A stretch of 64,000 nucleotides of DNA from Candidatus Binatia bacterium (GCA_023150935.1 JAKLJW010000003.1:155524-219523), one strand, 5' to 3'. Counted from the first letter of the stretch, positions 24,329 through 33,461 are shown. Notes: generated by a model not told the origin, from the letters alone. A program made the numbers and translations.

Positions 24329-25530
24329 AGTGTCACTGTGTCACTTGCTGATCCGGGACGCAAGTGTCTCACCACGCGTCCCTGCGAAGGACGTGTCGCC
24401 GTGCCGTGATATCAGGAATTACCACGCCACCCTCGCTGCCGGTGCCGGCCCGCCGCGCTGAACCCTCAGCCTTCGCCGGGCTGCCGCCGCCCGGCTCAAG
24501 AAGATTGCCTTACGCACCGCTGCCGAAAGGACACCGACATTGATGCGCCGCTCCGAGACGGCGCCATCGTCACGATCGAAAAAGTCGCAGTACGGATTCG
24601 CTTGCTGCCGATCGCGCGGAGCGGTGAGGCGCGACGGGAGAAGCACCCCTCAGCTCGCCGCGTTCTGCACCGTCGCAATCCGCGCCGGGTCGAACCCGTC
24701 CGGCGGCACGAGCTCGACCGGAAAGCGGATGGCCCGCGGCACCGGAATGGTGGCCTGGTAGCGCTCAGCGATGGGCACGTTCTGGCCCTGCCAGCAACGT
24801 GGCGGATTGACCACCGGGCGCGAAGCGGTCGTGTCGCCCCACAGAGCACCGCCACCCTCATATTCCGCGCGACCAGGTCCTGTCCGCCGGCCGATCACTC
24901 CGTCGACACGACCTCCACGTCAGAAGGACGCCCCCCGTGGCGCAGGCCTTGTGTCTGCCCCCGTGGGGGCTGACGGGGCAACCACGAGGGTTGCCCCTAC
25001 CGTCCCATATGTCCGAGCGGCCGACATGTATCCGGATCACAGAAATCGTCGCACCGTGCGCGCAAACGCGGAAATCGTGAAACGGAGGACGCGAGACACA
25101 CACAGGTGCCCGCCCGACGCATGCCGGACGGAGCACCACGAAATCAACGAGATCGCGGTCCGACCGACCACTGACTCCCCCGCCCACGAACGGATGGCGC
25201 GGGCTATCGCGTCCTCGCCCTGAGCGCGAACCCGGCAAGCACAGGCCGCGCCGGGGGAACCACCCCGCGTCGCGCTGTCGCGGGCGCCCGCGTTGTGGAG
25301 CATCCTGGGTACTGAGCGACAATTACATCTCCCCATGGGGAAGAGTAATTGACGTCGGCCACCCGGGTTTGTCTCCGTCTCGAAGGGCCTGCCCCGAGCC
25401 CTGGCGAAAGGCGCGCGCCACCACGTATCGACGGTCTCCACGAGGGCTGGCCAGTCTACTCGGGTACCCGCCGGCGGTCCTGCCGCACGAACGGGACCCT
25501 GACCTTCACGGGCGCGGCGTGGGGCGGCTT
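24329..25530. other. Gene-poor stretch with possible toxin and endonuclease scraps
   Basis: No intact gene is supported. Two fragments are suggestive only. On the plus strand about 24530-24605 reads LRDGAIVTIEKVAVRIRLLP, like the C-terminus of DUF5615-type PIN-like proteins. On the minus strand about 24830-24655 reads NVPIAERYQATIPVPRAIRF and PVELVPPDGF, reminiscent of a Uma2-type nuclease, ending at a stop. A short palindrome GGGGCAACC-acga-GGTTGCCCC sits at about 24977. The rest shows no family resemblance and many stops in all frames. Confidence 0.3.
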
Positions 25531-25761
25531 CTAGAGCTGGTCCCACGGGATCGCGCGGACGCGATCCGTCAGTTGCTCGGGGCGCGGACAGCGGCAGACG
25601 ATCAGGCCGCGGCGGGCACGGTCGGAATACCGATCGAGGAAGATCTCCACATTACGCAAAAGCGCCGTCTTCCCGGTCTGGCGGGCGCCAAACAGCAGCC
25701 GAATCTTGTGGCGCGAGATCGGCGTAGAAAACGCCGTCTCCAGGTAGCGGCCGAAAAACAT
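25531..25761 (-). pseudogene. Second DUF4143-family ATPase remnant: P-loop joined to C-terminal tail
   Basis: A 76-residue frame. MFFGRYLETAFSTPISRHKI and LLFGARQTGKTALLRNVE are the normal start and Walker A (Gly-Lys-Thr intact). The frame then passes into RRGLIVCRCPRPEQLTDRVR and AIPWDQL, which aligns by eye with the extreme C-terminus of the intact ATPase at 27312-28466 (LEHLWVVYPG...RVTAWPLREV). Walker B, sensor and DUF4143 regions are gone. It has the same architecture as the remnant at 23320-23562 but a different sequence. Confidence 0.65.
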
Positions 25762-25799
25762 CGACTTGCGGATACTACAGGAAAATCCACAAGTCTATG
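25759..25799. repeat. Inverted repeat overlapping the ATPase-remnant start codon
   Basis: CATCGACTTGCGGAT (25759-25773) pairs with ATCCACAAGTCTATG (25785-25799), 13 of 15 bases. The remnant's ATG is inside the left arm. A different hairpin precedes the intact DUF4143 ATPase at 28481-28513. 25800-25953 has no gene. Confidence 0.55.
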
Positions 25800-25953
25800 T
25801 GGTTCTTCCCGCCCGACAGTTCCACTCCGAACACCCGCCCCCGACGCCGCTCACGCCGCCCCGGACCGACGAGCCGATCGAGCGCTTGCGCTTCCGCCGC
25901 GCACGCGCGATAGAGGCACCCCAAAACTTCTTGGACGGAGGGGGTAGCGCCTC

Positions 25954-27204
25954 ATGGACACTCAGACTCTCAATTCCGGCGACACCGCGTGGATGCTCGT
26001 ATCGACGGCCCTCGTGCTCTTCATGATGGTCCCCGGCCTGGCGCTTTTCTACGGCGGACTCGTGCGCACCAAGAACGTGCTGTCGGTGCTCATGCAGTGC
26101 TTCGCCCTGACGGCACTCGTCACGGTGCTGTGGGTGCTGTACGGGTACAGCCTCGCCTTCGATGCCACCGGCATGAACCCCGATGGCGGCGGCCGGGCGG
26201 CGGTGATTGGCGGACTGGCCAAGGTTTTCCTCCGCGGCATCGACGTCAATTCCATGCAGGGAACGATCCCCGAAACCGTATTTGTCGCGTATCAGGCGAT
26301 GTTCGCCCTCATCACCCCGGGCTTGATCGTCGGGGCATTCGCCGAGCGCATGCGGTTCTCGGCAATGCTGGTGTTCTCGGCAATCTGGTTCACGTTCGCC
26401 TATACGCCCGTTTGCCACATGGTGTGGGGCGGGTCGGGCGCCCTGATGGCGCACTTTGGTGTTATCGACTTCGCCGGCGGAATTGTGGTTCACATCACCG
26501 CGGGCGTAGCGGCGCTGGTCGCGGCGCTGGTCATCGGGGCGCGGCAGGGATATCCGCACACCCAGATGATGCCCCATAATCTCACCATGACGGCCGCCGG
26601 CACCGGCATGCTCTGGGTGGGTTGGTTCGGCTTCAACGCCGGCAGCGCGCTGGCGGCCAACGGCACGGCGGGCATGGCGGCGCTGGTGACCCACATCTCG
26701 CCCTGCGTCGCCGCGCTCACCTGGATGGCGATCGAACTGATCAAGTTCCGCACCGCCAGCATGCTCGGCTTCGCCACGGGCGCAATCGCCGGCCTCGCGG
26801 CGATCACGCCGGCCGCCGGTACCGCGGGGCCCGCCGGTGCCGTGTGTATCGGCCTCGCCTCCGGCGCCGCGTGCTTCCTGGGTGCAACGTCAATCAAGCG
26901 CTGGGGAGGGTACGACGATTCGCTCGACGCCTTCGGCGTGCACGGCGTCGGCGGATTCGTCGGCACCGTGCTGGCGGGTATCTTTGCCGCGAGCGAACTC
27001 GGCGGATCGGTCGCCGACCTGCACGTCGGCAGGCAGTTCGTCGTCCAGATCGGGTGCGCGCTGGCCGCCGCCGCCTGGTCGGCGGTGGTGGCCTTCGCGG
27101 CGCTCAAGGTCGCCGGCGCGCTGGTGGGCCTCCGGGTCGACGACGCCGCGGAACGCTCCGGACTGGACCTCTCGTTGCACAACGAGTCCGGGTACAACTA
27201 TTGA
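25954..27204 (+). CDS. amt: Ammonium transporter (Amt/MEP/Rh family)
   Basis: A 416-residue inner-membrane channel for ammonium with about 11 hydrophobic helices. The start MDTQTLNSGDTAWMLVSTAL and VPGLALFYGGLVRTKNVLS are typical. The pore twin histidines are in GGIVVHITAGVAALV and AFGVHGVGGFVGT, and the gate and selectivity region has MFALITPGLIVGAFAER. A GGAGGGGG lies about 10 bases before the ATG. No glnK gene follows, so nitrogen regulation through a linked PII protein is not evident. No signal peptide is visible; the N-terminus starts close to the first helix. Confidence 0.95.
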   Translation: MDTQTLNSGDTAWMLVSTALVLFMMVPGLALFYGGLVRTKNVLSVLMQCFALTALVTVLWVLYGYSLAFDATGMNPDGGGRAAVIGGLAKVFLRGIDVNSMQGTIPETVFVAYQAMFALITPGLIVGAFAERMRFSAMLVFSAIWFTFAYTPVCHMVWGGSGALMAHFGVIDFAGGIVVHITAGVAALVAALVIGARQGYPHTQMMPHNLTMTAAGTGMLWVGWFGFNAGSALAANGTAGMAALVTHISPCVAALTWMAIELIKFRTASMLGFATGAIAGLAAITPAAGTAGPAGAVCIGLASGAACFLGATSIKRWGGYDDSLDAFGVHGVGGFVGTVLAGIFAASELGGSVADLHVGRQFVVQIGCALAAAAWSAVVAFAALKVAGALVGLRVDDAAERSGLDLSLHNESGYNY

Positions 27205-27311
27205 CCGCGGGCCGCCAACGGCCGAGCCCAAATCGACAACGCACCGCGGTAAGTGGCGGAAAGGGAGGAAACGGGAGGATACGCGATGCGCCGGCGGATC
27301 CGGCGTCACGG

Positions 27312-28466
27312 TCATCGCCGCGGCAGTTGGCTCGGGAGCGCGGTCACTTCGCGCAGGGGCCAGGCGGTGACGCGAGCGTCGATGGTATGCCGGCTGGTCC
27401 CGGGGTACACGACCCACAGGTGTTCGAGCCGCAGGTCGTGTAACGCTATCCGCATCGATGCGGTCAGCACCGGCGCCTCGCTGAACTTTACTTCGACGCC
27501 GTAACGGCACCCCCTGTGGACGAAGAGCAGATCGAGCTCGGCACCGCCGTGGGTCGCCCAGAAGTACGCTTCTGGCGGCTCGATCGCTCGCACCACCTGC
27601 TCCACCGCGAATCCCTCCCACGACGCACCGACCCGCGGGTGCGCGAGCAGGGCATCTCGGTCGCCCAGCCCGAGCAAAGCATGCAACAGGCCACTGTCGC
27701 GCAGGTAGACCTTCGGGGCTTTGACCTGCCGCTTGCCGACGTTCTCGAACCAGGGTTGGAGCTGGCGTACCATGAACGTCCCGGTGAGGATGTCGAGATA
27801 CGCGCGGATTGTCTTGTCCGAGAGGCTCATCGACCGGGCTAACTCGGAGGCGTTCAACGTCTGTCCGTGATAGTGCGCGAGCATCGTCCAAAACCGCCGC
27901 ATCGCGGCCGCCGCGATGGTGATGCCCAGTTGCGGGATGTCGCGTTCCAGGAAGGTGCGAATGAACCCGTCCCTCCAGGCGAGGCTATCGTCGTCGCTGG
28001 AGGCGAGAAAGGCACGCGGAAATCCGCCGCGCAGCCAGAGCGTGTCGAGCGCGGCCGCGCCCGTCTCACCCAGATCGAACCCACCGAGCTCGACGAGCTC
28101 GACGCGACCCGCCAGCGACTCCGATGCGCGCCGCACGATGGTCGGCGCGGCGCTACCGAGGATGAGGAATCGGCTGCGGCTCTTCGGCCGATCGACGAGC
28201 ACTCGCAAGACGCCGAACAGTTCCGGACGAACCTGGATCTCGTCGAGCACGACGAGGCCTTCGAGGGCGCCCAGAACCATCTCGGGGTTCTGCAGCCGCC
28301 GCAGGTCCGGCTCCGATTCGAGATCGAACCGCGTCGCCGTCCGACCCTCGCAGAAGGCGCTTGCGAGGGTCGTCTTTCCGCACTGGCGCGGACCTAGCAG
28401 CGCGGTGACCGGTGCCCGCCGAACCGCCGCGGCGAGCCGGTCCAGAAACCCGCGACGTTCCACCAT
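27312..28466 (-). CDS. DUF4143-family AAA ATPase (COG1373), intact
   Basis: A 384-residue P-loop protein. Walker A is LLGPRQCGKTTLA (about 20-32), Walker B GLVVLDEIQVRP (about 70-82), sensor-like LILGSAAPTIVR, then VELVELGGFDL and a C-terminal DUF4143 domain with SLSDKTIRAYLDIL, VYLRDSGLLHALLGL and ELDLLFVHRGCRYGVEVKF. The last part has a nuclease-like E-x-K core, common in this family, whose biochemical function is not established. It often spreads among genomes as a stand-alone gene. A hairpin lies 15 bases upstream of the ATG. Two deletion remnants of relatives lie nearby. Confidence 0.85.
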   Translation of the reverse strand: MVERRGFLDRLAAAVRRAPVTALLGPRQCGKTTLASAFCEGRTATRFDLESEPDLRRLQNPEMVLGALEGLVVLDEIQVRPELFGVLRVLVDRPKSRSRFLILGSAAPTIVRRASESLAGRVELVELGGFDLGETGAAALDTLWLRGGFPRAFLASSDDDSLAWRDGFIRTFLERDIPQLGITIAAAAMRRFWTMLAHYHGQTLNASELARSMSLSDKTIRAYLDILTGTFMVRQLQPWFENVGKRQVKAPKVYLRDSGLLHALLGLGDRDALLAHPRVGASWEGFAVEQVVRAIEPPEAYFWATHGGAELDLLFVHRGCRYGVEVKFSEAPVLTASMRIALHDLRLEHLWVVYPGTSRHTIDARVTAWPLREVTALPSQLPRR

Positions 28467-28480
28467 GCCCGCATTGTGAC

Positions 28481-28513
28481 GTGAAAATCCGGAGTATCAA
28501 TCCGAATTTTCAC
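28481..28513. repeat. Hairpin in the 5' region of the DUF4143 ATPase
   Basis: GTGAAAATCCGGA (28481-28493) pairs with TCCGAATTTTCAC (28501-28513), 12 of 13 bases, with a 7-base loop. It lies 15 bases upstream of the minus-strand start codon at 28466, where it could be an operator or affect translation. Confidence 0.65.
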
Positions 28514-28603
28514 ACAGGTCGGTCGGGCGCCAGGGGCATGTCGATTGGCGGCGAGATCGAACGGGTTTCTCGCAGCCGTCGGGCACACGGCCCGCCATCC
28601 GCC

Positions 28604-29275
28604 TCACTCCGCCGCGCCCATCGGCGCCGCGCCCTTACGCCGATTGCGCAGATACTCGATGACCGGAGGCATGACGGAAATGACGATGATCGCCACGATC
28701 ACGACGTGGAAGTTGCGCTTCACTACCGGCATGTTGCCGAAGTAGTAACCGGCGAGCAGGAACGACATCACCCACACGATGCCGCCGGTCACGTTGTAAG
28801 CCGCGAAGTGGGTGTAGCCCATCTTGCCGATGCCGGCGATAAACGGGGCAAAGGTGCGGATGATCGGGATGAATCGCGCCAGAATGATCGTCTTTCCCCC
28901 GTGACGCTCGTAGAACTCGTGGGTCTGCCGCAGATGGTCCTTGTTCAGCAGCCACGAGGTCTCGCTGGTGAACACTCTGGGACCAACCCGGGCGCCGATC
29001 GAGTAGTTCACGGCATCCCCAAGCACCGCCGCAATACACAGCAGCACCCCCATGATCGGCAGGTCGATCGGCGAGCCCTCGATCGACGCCAGCGCTCCGA
29101 CCGCGAACAACAGCGAATCGCCGGGCAGAAACGGCGTGACGACCAATCCCGTCTCGCAGAAGATGATCGCGAACAGCAGCACGTAGAGCCACGGTCCGAT
29201 AAGCGCCGCCCACTCGTTGAGGTGCGCGTCGAGGTGCAGGAAAATATCGATTGCCTGTTTGAGCAATTCCATCAT
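28604..29275 (-). CDS. DedA-family membrane protein
   Basis: A 223-residue inner-membrane protein of the DedA/SNARE-associated family. Visible marks are the [19 protein letters not shown] segment (conserved Glu and the PGDS motif, about 47-65), [14 protein letters not shown] [13 protein letters not shown], and [20 protein letters not shown] with the conserved Arg residues (about 132-150), then [13 protein letters not shown]. Several such proteins act as undecaprenyl-phosphate or other polyprenyl-lipid flippases. The gene stands alone between the ATPase and the E2 acyltransferase, so the neighbours add nothing to the role. Confidence 0.92.
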   Translation of the reverse strand: MMELLKQAIDIFLHLDAHLNEWAALIGPWLYVLLFAIIFCETGLVVTPFLPGDSLLFAVGALASIEGSPIDLPIMGVLLCIAAVLGDAVNYSIGARVGPRVFTSETSWLLNKDHLRQTHEFYERHGGKTIILARFIPIIRTFAPFIAGIGKMGYTHFAAYNVTGGIVWVMSFLLAGYYFGNMPVVKRNFHVVIVAIIVISVMPPVIEYLRNRRKGAAPMGAAE

Positions 29276-29361
29276 CGCAGGGGATCTCCGAGGAAGTCAG
29301 CCGCCGAACACCGAGGACTCCGACGCCTCTAACACGGCCGCTCCAGCACTGGCAACGGCGT

Positions 29362-30516
29362 CTACTCTTCGCCCATCACGAGCAAGACGGGATTTTCGAT
29401 CACTCGCTTGAGGTCCTCGAGGAAACGCCCGGCTTCCACGCCGTTCAACACGCGATGGTCGACCGACAGCGTCACGCGCACGGTGCGCCCGACGGCAAGC
29501 CGCCCATCACATATCACCGGCCGTGGCTTCACCGCACCCACAGCCAGCACGGCGGCCTGCGGCGGCGTAATCACCGCGCTGAACTCCTCGACGTCGAGCA
29601 TACCCATGTTGGAGAGCGAGAAGGTCGCGCCCGACAATTCATCGCCTGCAAACCGCCCGGCGGGAGCTTTGGCGACGAGGTCTTGCACGGCGCGGGCAAT
29701 CGCCCTCAGCGAGAGTCTCTCGCAGCCGCGAACCACCGGCGCCACCAGACCGTCTTCCACCGCGACCGCGATGCCGATGTTCACATGGTCGTGATAGACG
29801 ATGCGATCCTCCACCCACGAGGCGTTGACGCGCGGGTGCTTCGGCAGCGTGAGAGCGAGCGCTCTCACCAGCAGGTGGGTGTACGTGATCCGTTCCGGCA
29901 CCCGGCCGGAGTCGGCGAGCGCGGCCCGCAGTTGCGCCGCGGCCTCCATGTCGATCTCCGCGGTGACGTAGAAATGCGGGATCTCCCGTTTCGCCGCGCT
30001 CATCTGTCTGGCCACCGTCGCACGCAGTCTCGAGACGTCATGGCGCCGGGCCGCCGGGCTCGCCGGAGCCGCCCCGACCGCAACCGGCGGGGCGGGAGCC
30101 CGAGGCGCCTCCGCCCGCGGCGGAGCAACCGGTGCCCGCGGAGGCGGGGGCGGCGCCGACGCCGCACCGGTCGGCCTGGCTCCCGATTCTGTTGCCGCCG
30201 CGACCGGAGCGGCGGGTCCGCTCCGGTCGCTCTGCTCGCCTTCGGGCTCCGTCACGGTTTCCGTGCGGGATACGGCAGCGCCGCTATCGACCAGCGCCAG
30301 CACGGCGCCGACCGGCGCCGCCTCGCCTTCCTTGACCCGGATCTCCGTCAACACACCGGAGACTTCCGCCTCGATCTCCATGTCCGCCTTGTCGGTCTCG
30401 ACCTCGGCGATCGCCTCTCCGGCCTCGAGGCGGTCGCCGGCGCGCTTGAACCAGCGCAGGACCGTACCCTGCTCCATGGTGTCGCTGAGCTTCGGCATGG
30501 TTATTTCGGTTGCCAT
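29362..30516 (-). CDS. Dihydrolipoyl acyltransferase (E2) with reduced subunit-binding domain
   Basis: A 384-residue 2-oxoacid dehydrogenase E2 component. The lipoyl domain (1-78) has EVETDKADME with the lipoylated Lys43. A long Ala/Pro linker (about 80-170) follows. In place of a full peripheral-subunit-binding domain there is only ASPAARRHDVSRLRATVARQ, which leads directly into the catalytic domain. The active-site motif is DHRVLNG, with His present and Asn where Asp is usual; other E2 branches also vary there. No E1 or E3 gene is adjacent: the neighbours are DedA and RNase HII. It may serve a complex encoded elsewhere or have a different partner mode. Confidence 0.85.
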   Translation of the reverse strand: MATEITMPKLSDTMEQGTVLRWFKRAGDRLEAGEAIAEVETDKADMEIEAEVSGVLTEIRVKEGEAAPVGAVLALVDSGAAVSRTETVTEPEGEQSDRSGPAAPVAAATESGARPTGAASAPPPPPRAPVAPPRAEAPRAPAPPVAVGAAPASPAARRHDVSRLRATVARQMSAAKREIPHFYVTAEIDMEAAAQLRAALADSGRVPERITYTHLLVRALALTLPKHPRVNASWVEDRIVYHDHVNIGIAVAVEDGLVAPVVRGCERLSLRAIARAVQDLVAKAPAGRFAGDELSGATFSLSNMGMLDVEEFSAVITPPQAAVLAVGAVKPRPVICDGRLAVGRTVRVTLSVDHRVLNGVEAGRFLEDLKRVIENPVLLVMGEE

Positions 30517-30626
30517 CGTCGCCCGTCACTCCCCGATCGAAGCCGTCTCCCTGACCGCGTCACCGCCTATCATCTCAACCGCCTACCCTCTAATTCCACC
30601 CCACCCTAACACCCAACGACCCGCCC

Positions 30627-31283
30627 TCACATACCGGGCAGCCGCATCGTGCGGACCGGCGCAAACGAGCGGCGATGGACGGGCGAGGGCCCGTGGCGCT
30701 CGATGGCAGCGAGGTGTTCCGGCGTGCCGTATCCCATGTTGCGGCCAAGGCCGTAGCCGGGATAGGCGGTCTCGAGTGTCTGCATGAGACGGTCGCGGGC
30801 AACCTTGGCGACGATCGATGCCGCGGCAACGGCGTAGCAGCGGGCATCGCCGCCAATCAGCGCGGTCTGCGGAACCGAGATGCCCGGTACGCGGCGCGCG
30901 TCGACAACGACGTGGTCGGGCGGTTCCGGCAGCGCCAGCAAGGCGCGCCGCATCGCCTCGAGGGCGGCGTGGTAGATATTGAGCCGGTCGATGTCGGCAA
31001 CCTCGACGATGCCCACTCCCACCCCGAGCGCGCAGGCACGGATCGCCGCCTCGGCCGTTGCGCGCGCGGCCGCCGTGAGGCGCTTCGAATCGTCGACCCC
31101 GTGGGGCCGGCCGTCCGGCGGCAACACGACCGCCGCGGCGACCACCGGACCGGCCAGCGGTCCGACGCCGACCTCGTCGACCCCGGCGACACGACTCAAC
31201 CCCCGAGCCCAGAGTTCCCGTTCCACCTGAAGCAGCGCGCCAAAACGCGCCGCCTGTCGCCTCGCGCGTGTGCTGGTCGCCAT
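30627..31283 (-). CDS. rnhB: Ribonuclease HII
   Basis: A 218-residue enzyme that nicks RNA-DNA hybrids and removes misincorporated ribonucleotides. Motifs: VAGVDEVGVGPLAGPVVAAA (first catalytic Asp and Glu; Val replaces the usual Arg of DEAGRG), GVDDSKRL, DHVVVDARRVPG and GDARCYAVAAASIVAKVARD (catalytic Asp and the SIxAKVxRD motif). The start at 31283 follows AAGGAAGGGACG; a frame 9 codons longer has no better signal. It is probably a single gene. Confidence 0.93.
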   Translation of the reverse strand: MATSTRARRQAARFGALLQVERELWARGLSRVAGVDEVGVGPLAGPVVAAAVVLPPDGRPHGVDDSKRLTAAARATAEAAIRACALGVGVGIVEVADIDRLNIYHAALEAMRRALLALPEPPDHVVVDARRVPGISVPQTALIGGDARCYAVAAASIVAKVARDRLMQTLETAYPGYGLGRNMGYGTPEHLAAIERHGPSPVHRRSFAPVRTMRLPGM

Positions 31284-31375
31284 CGTCCCTTCCTTCCCGG
31301 CCGCGGGCATGATGCCCGAGCGGGGCCGGGACGTTCAACCGCGCGTTGTATTGTGCGCCTTCCGGTCGCTGTGCT

Positions 31376-31849
31376 CTACTCGGCGGCAACGTGGCGACCG
31401 AGCCGGTGACGCAGATAGATCACCATCTGACTGACGGCGGCGCCAAGGGTGTCGGTGCCACTGTCGAGGAGCGACGATGTCCGGCTCGGAACGAAAGCCT
31501 GACGCGCCTCGTCGGCCAGCGCGTAAAGTGCGGCCATGAACAGCGCCAACAGCGCCGTACGCGTCCGCCAGGCGGGCGGCCGCCCGCGCCGCAGCGCCCA
31601 GTAGAGTAGGCTGCCGAGAATGAAGAACTCGACGAAGTGGGCGGCTTTGCGCACGACAGTGTGCGCCAGAACGAACCCGGCCGGGGTGATGTCGGGGAAC
31701 AGGAAGCGCAGAACCGGGTCAAGGTACCGGTGCGTATTGCTGGCCGAGAACGGGTCGCCCGAGAGCGTCGAGATGACGAGCAGCCAGAGCACAACCGGCG
31801 CCCAGTACCGCAACAACTCTCCAGCCGGAGCGCGGCCCGCAGAGGTCAT
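31376..31849 (-). CDS. VanZ-like membrane protein
   Basis: A 157-residue protein with about four hydrophobic helices and the VanZ pattern: KAAHFVEFFILGSLLYWAL, then ALADEARQAFVPSRTSSLLD and GTDTLGAAVS. The H-F-E and D-E-x-x-Q-x-F-x-P-x-R residues mark the family. Its function is unknown apart from a link with teicoplanin resistance in one case. The start at 31849 (MTSAGRAPAG) is chosen over one at 31906, which would add a non-family N-terminus. It is divergent from the GspC-like gene across 84 bases. Confidence 0.85.
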   Translation of the reverse strand: MTSAGRAPAGELLRYWAPVVLWLLVISTLSGDPFSASNTHRYLDPVLRFLFPDITPAGFVLAHTVVRKAAHFVEFFILGSLLYWALRRGRPPAWRTRTALLALFMAALYALADEARQAFVPSRTSSLLDSGTDTLGAAVSQMVIYLRHRLGRHVAAE

Positions 31850-31933
31850 CGCTTCACCCCAATCCGACAACGATCCCGGCCGGCGGTACGCCGCGAACGG
31901 CGGCACGCGCGGCGCCGCTCTGAACCGAGTCGC

Positions 31934-32401
31934 ATGATTGCCCGTCTTGGGTCGTCGATCCTCCTCTTCCTTGCCGCGGCAAGCGTCGCCTTCGTGCTCT
32001 GGCGCATCGCCGGTGTCGGCCCGGCGGCGCCGGCGGCGACCCCGACACCGAGCCCGCCGGCGGGCACCCCGACGCCGACCGTAACCCCGTTGCAGGCCCC
32101 GAAAGGGTACCGACTGGCCGGCGTCGCCGTGGGCGACGCCGAGTCATACGCCGTCATCGAAGCCCCCACCGGGAGCAGCGTGCTGTACCGATTGAACGCC
32201 ACGGTTCCCGGTTTGGGCCGCCTCGTGAGGATCGAGCCGGAGCGCGTCGTGCTGGCGGCCACCGATACGGACCAGTTCGAACTCTGGATCGCCCCGGCGC
32301 CATCGCCGACGCCGGGCCGCATCCCGGCGAGCCGTGCGCTCACGCCGGAGCGCGGCGGGCGGCCGCGACTCGATCGCAGGACTCCCGGATCAACGCCTTG
32401 A
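31934..32401 (+). CDS. GspC/PulC-like single-pass protein with Pro-Thr linker
   Basis: A 155-residue protein: short cytoplasmic N-terminus, one membrane helix (SSILLFLAAASVAFVLWRIA), a linker of TPTPSPPAGTPTPTVTP, then YRLAGVAVGDAESYAVIEAP and VPGLGRLVRIEPERVVLA, resembling the homology region of type II secretion protein C that contacts the secretin. No other gsp gene is adjacent. The last 62 bases run over the 3' end of the convergent signalling gene, and the C-terminal RPRLDRRTPGSTP may be non-essential. The family call is tentative. Confidence 0.55.
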   Translation: MIARLGSSILLFLAAASVAFVLWRIAGVGPAAPAATPTPSPPAGTPTPTVTPLQAPKGYRLAGVAVGDAESYAVIEAPTGSSVLYRLNATVPGLGRLVRIEPERVVLAATDTDQFELWIAPAPSPTPGRIPASRALTPERGGRPRLDRRTPGSTP

Positions 32402-33461
32402 GGCGTACCGGGTCGACCGGCTTCTTGAAGAGCACACCCTCCAATCCCTCGAGCCGGCTGCGCTTGATGACGTGATCGCGATCGTAATAGTACCCGGTCA
32501 TCAGCAGCACCGGCGTCGTGCCGCGCTGTTTGATCTCCATGAATAGATCGTAGCCGTCGAGGTCGGGCATCACGACGTCGCTGACCACGATGTCGACATC
32601 CGTATGGTCGAGGATGCGCAGCGCCTCGATACCACCCCCGGCGGTCAGAACCTCGCAGCCTTCCTGGCGCAGCACGTCGCGCAGCGACTGGCAGACCCCC
32701 AGATCGTCGTCGACGACCAGCACACGCAGTCCTTTCAAGCTCGGGGTAGCGCTCGCGCACGGCGCCATGGCCAGGTCGGCCATCTGCGTGCCGTCGTGGT
32801 ACTCGCGCGTCGTGTACTCGGCCCCTCTGGCCATCTCGACCAGTCGGTTGACGATGCGCTGGATCTTGTTCAGTTCGCGCCGCACCGACTCGATCCGCTC
32901 CTCCTCGACGATGGCCCGGTCGTCCGACGCGGTGTCGTGGACGAAGCGCGCCAGCATATCCGTCTGGTTGAGGATCACTTCCAGCGGGTTGTTGATCTCG
33001 TGGCAGACCGCAACCGCGACTTCGCCGAGCGTCGCCAGACGATCCCGGCGGCGGATTTCTCGCAGGTCCTTGGCGAATCCGAGCGAACCGATTTCGAAAC
33101 CGTCGGCGTCGTAGAGAATGGATCCGGAAATGGCGACGGGGATCTCCTGGCCCCAGCGGTCGAGAAAAGTGGTTTCGAAGTTCTTGATCTTGCCCGGCCC
33201 GGCCGTGTCCTCGTTGCGCATGGCGTCCATCACCCGGCGCGCTTCGGCCATCGACGGATACAGCGTGAGGACGTGCTGTCCGAGGATCTCGGCGGCCGTA
33301 TATCCGAGGTTCTTCTCGGCGCCGTCGTTGTAAAAGACCACGGTGCCGTTGCGGTCGACGGCGACGACGATGTCGGGCGAGCTCTCGATGAGCTGCTCGA
33401 GGTAGTTGGGTGGGAACCTTCCGAGCGCGTCTTGAAATGCACGCGCCGCTTCCGAGGTCAT
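32340..33461 (-). CDS. PAS-DHp-receiver signalling protein lacking the ATPase domain
   Basis: A 373-residue cytoplasmic protein. A PAS domain (about 18-135: LIESSPDIVVAVDRNGTVVF ... GSLGFAKDLREI) is followed by a histidine-kinase DHp segment with H-box LGEVAVAVCHEINNPLEVIL (about 143-162). At about residue 240 comes a receiver domain, LRVLVVDDDLGVCQSL, with phospho-acceptor Asp in VVSDVVMPDLDGYDLF and the Lys in LFKKPVDP. The HATPase_c domain expected between DHp and receiver is missing. The start at 33461 has GGAGG 10 bases upstream and lies 20 bases after the FrhB-like gene, so they are likely one operon. Confidence 0.85.
   Translation of the reverse strand: MTSEAARAFQDALGRFPPNYLEQLIESSPDIVVAVDRNGTVVFYNDGAEKNLGYTAAEILGQHVLTLYPSMAEARRVMDAMRNEDTAGPGKIKNFETTFLDRWGQEIPVAISGSILYDADGFEIGSLGFAKDLREIRRRDRLATLGEVAVAVCHEINNPLEVILNQTDMLARFVHDTASDDRAIVEEERIESVRRELNKIQRIVNRLVEMARGAEYTTREYHDGTQMADLAMAPCASATPSLKGLRVLVVDDDLGVCQSLRDVLRQEGCEVLTAGGGIEALRILDHTDVDIVVSDVVMPDLDGYDLFMEIKQRGTTPVLLMTGYYYDRDHVIKRSRLEGLEGVLFKKPVDPVRLKALIRESCDRVAAARRAPA

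Noticed and set aside
24496..24861. A 121-residue minus-strand open frame as a gene
   Set aside because: It is Arg/Ser-rich with no motif, and overlaps fragments that make better sense in other frames.
25369..25947. A 192-residue plus-strand open frame as a gene
   Set aside because: It is largely antisense to the ATPase remnant, whose P-loop is clearly readable on the other strand.
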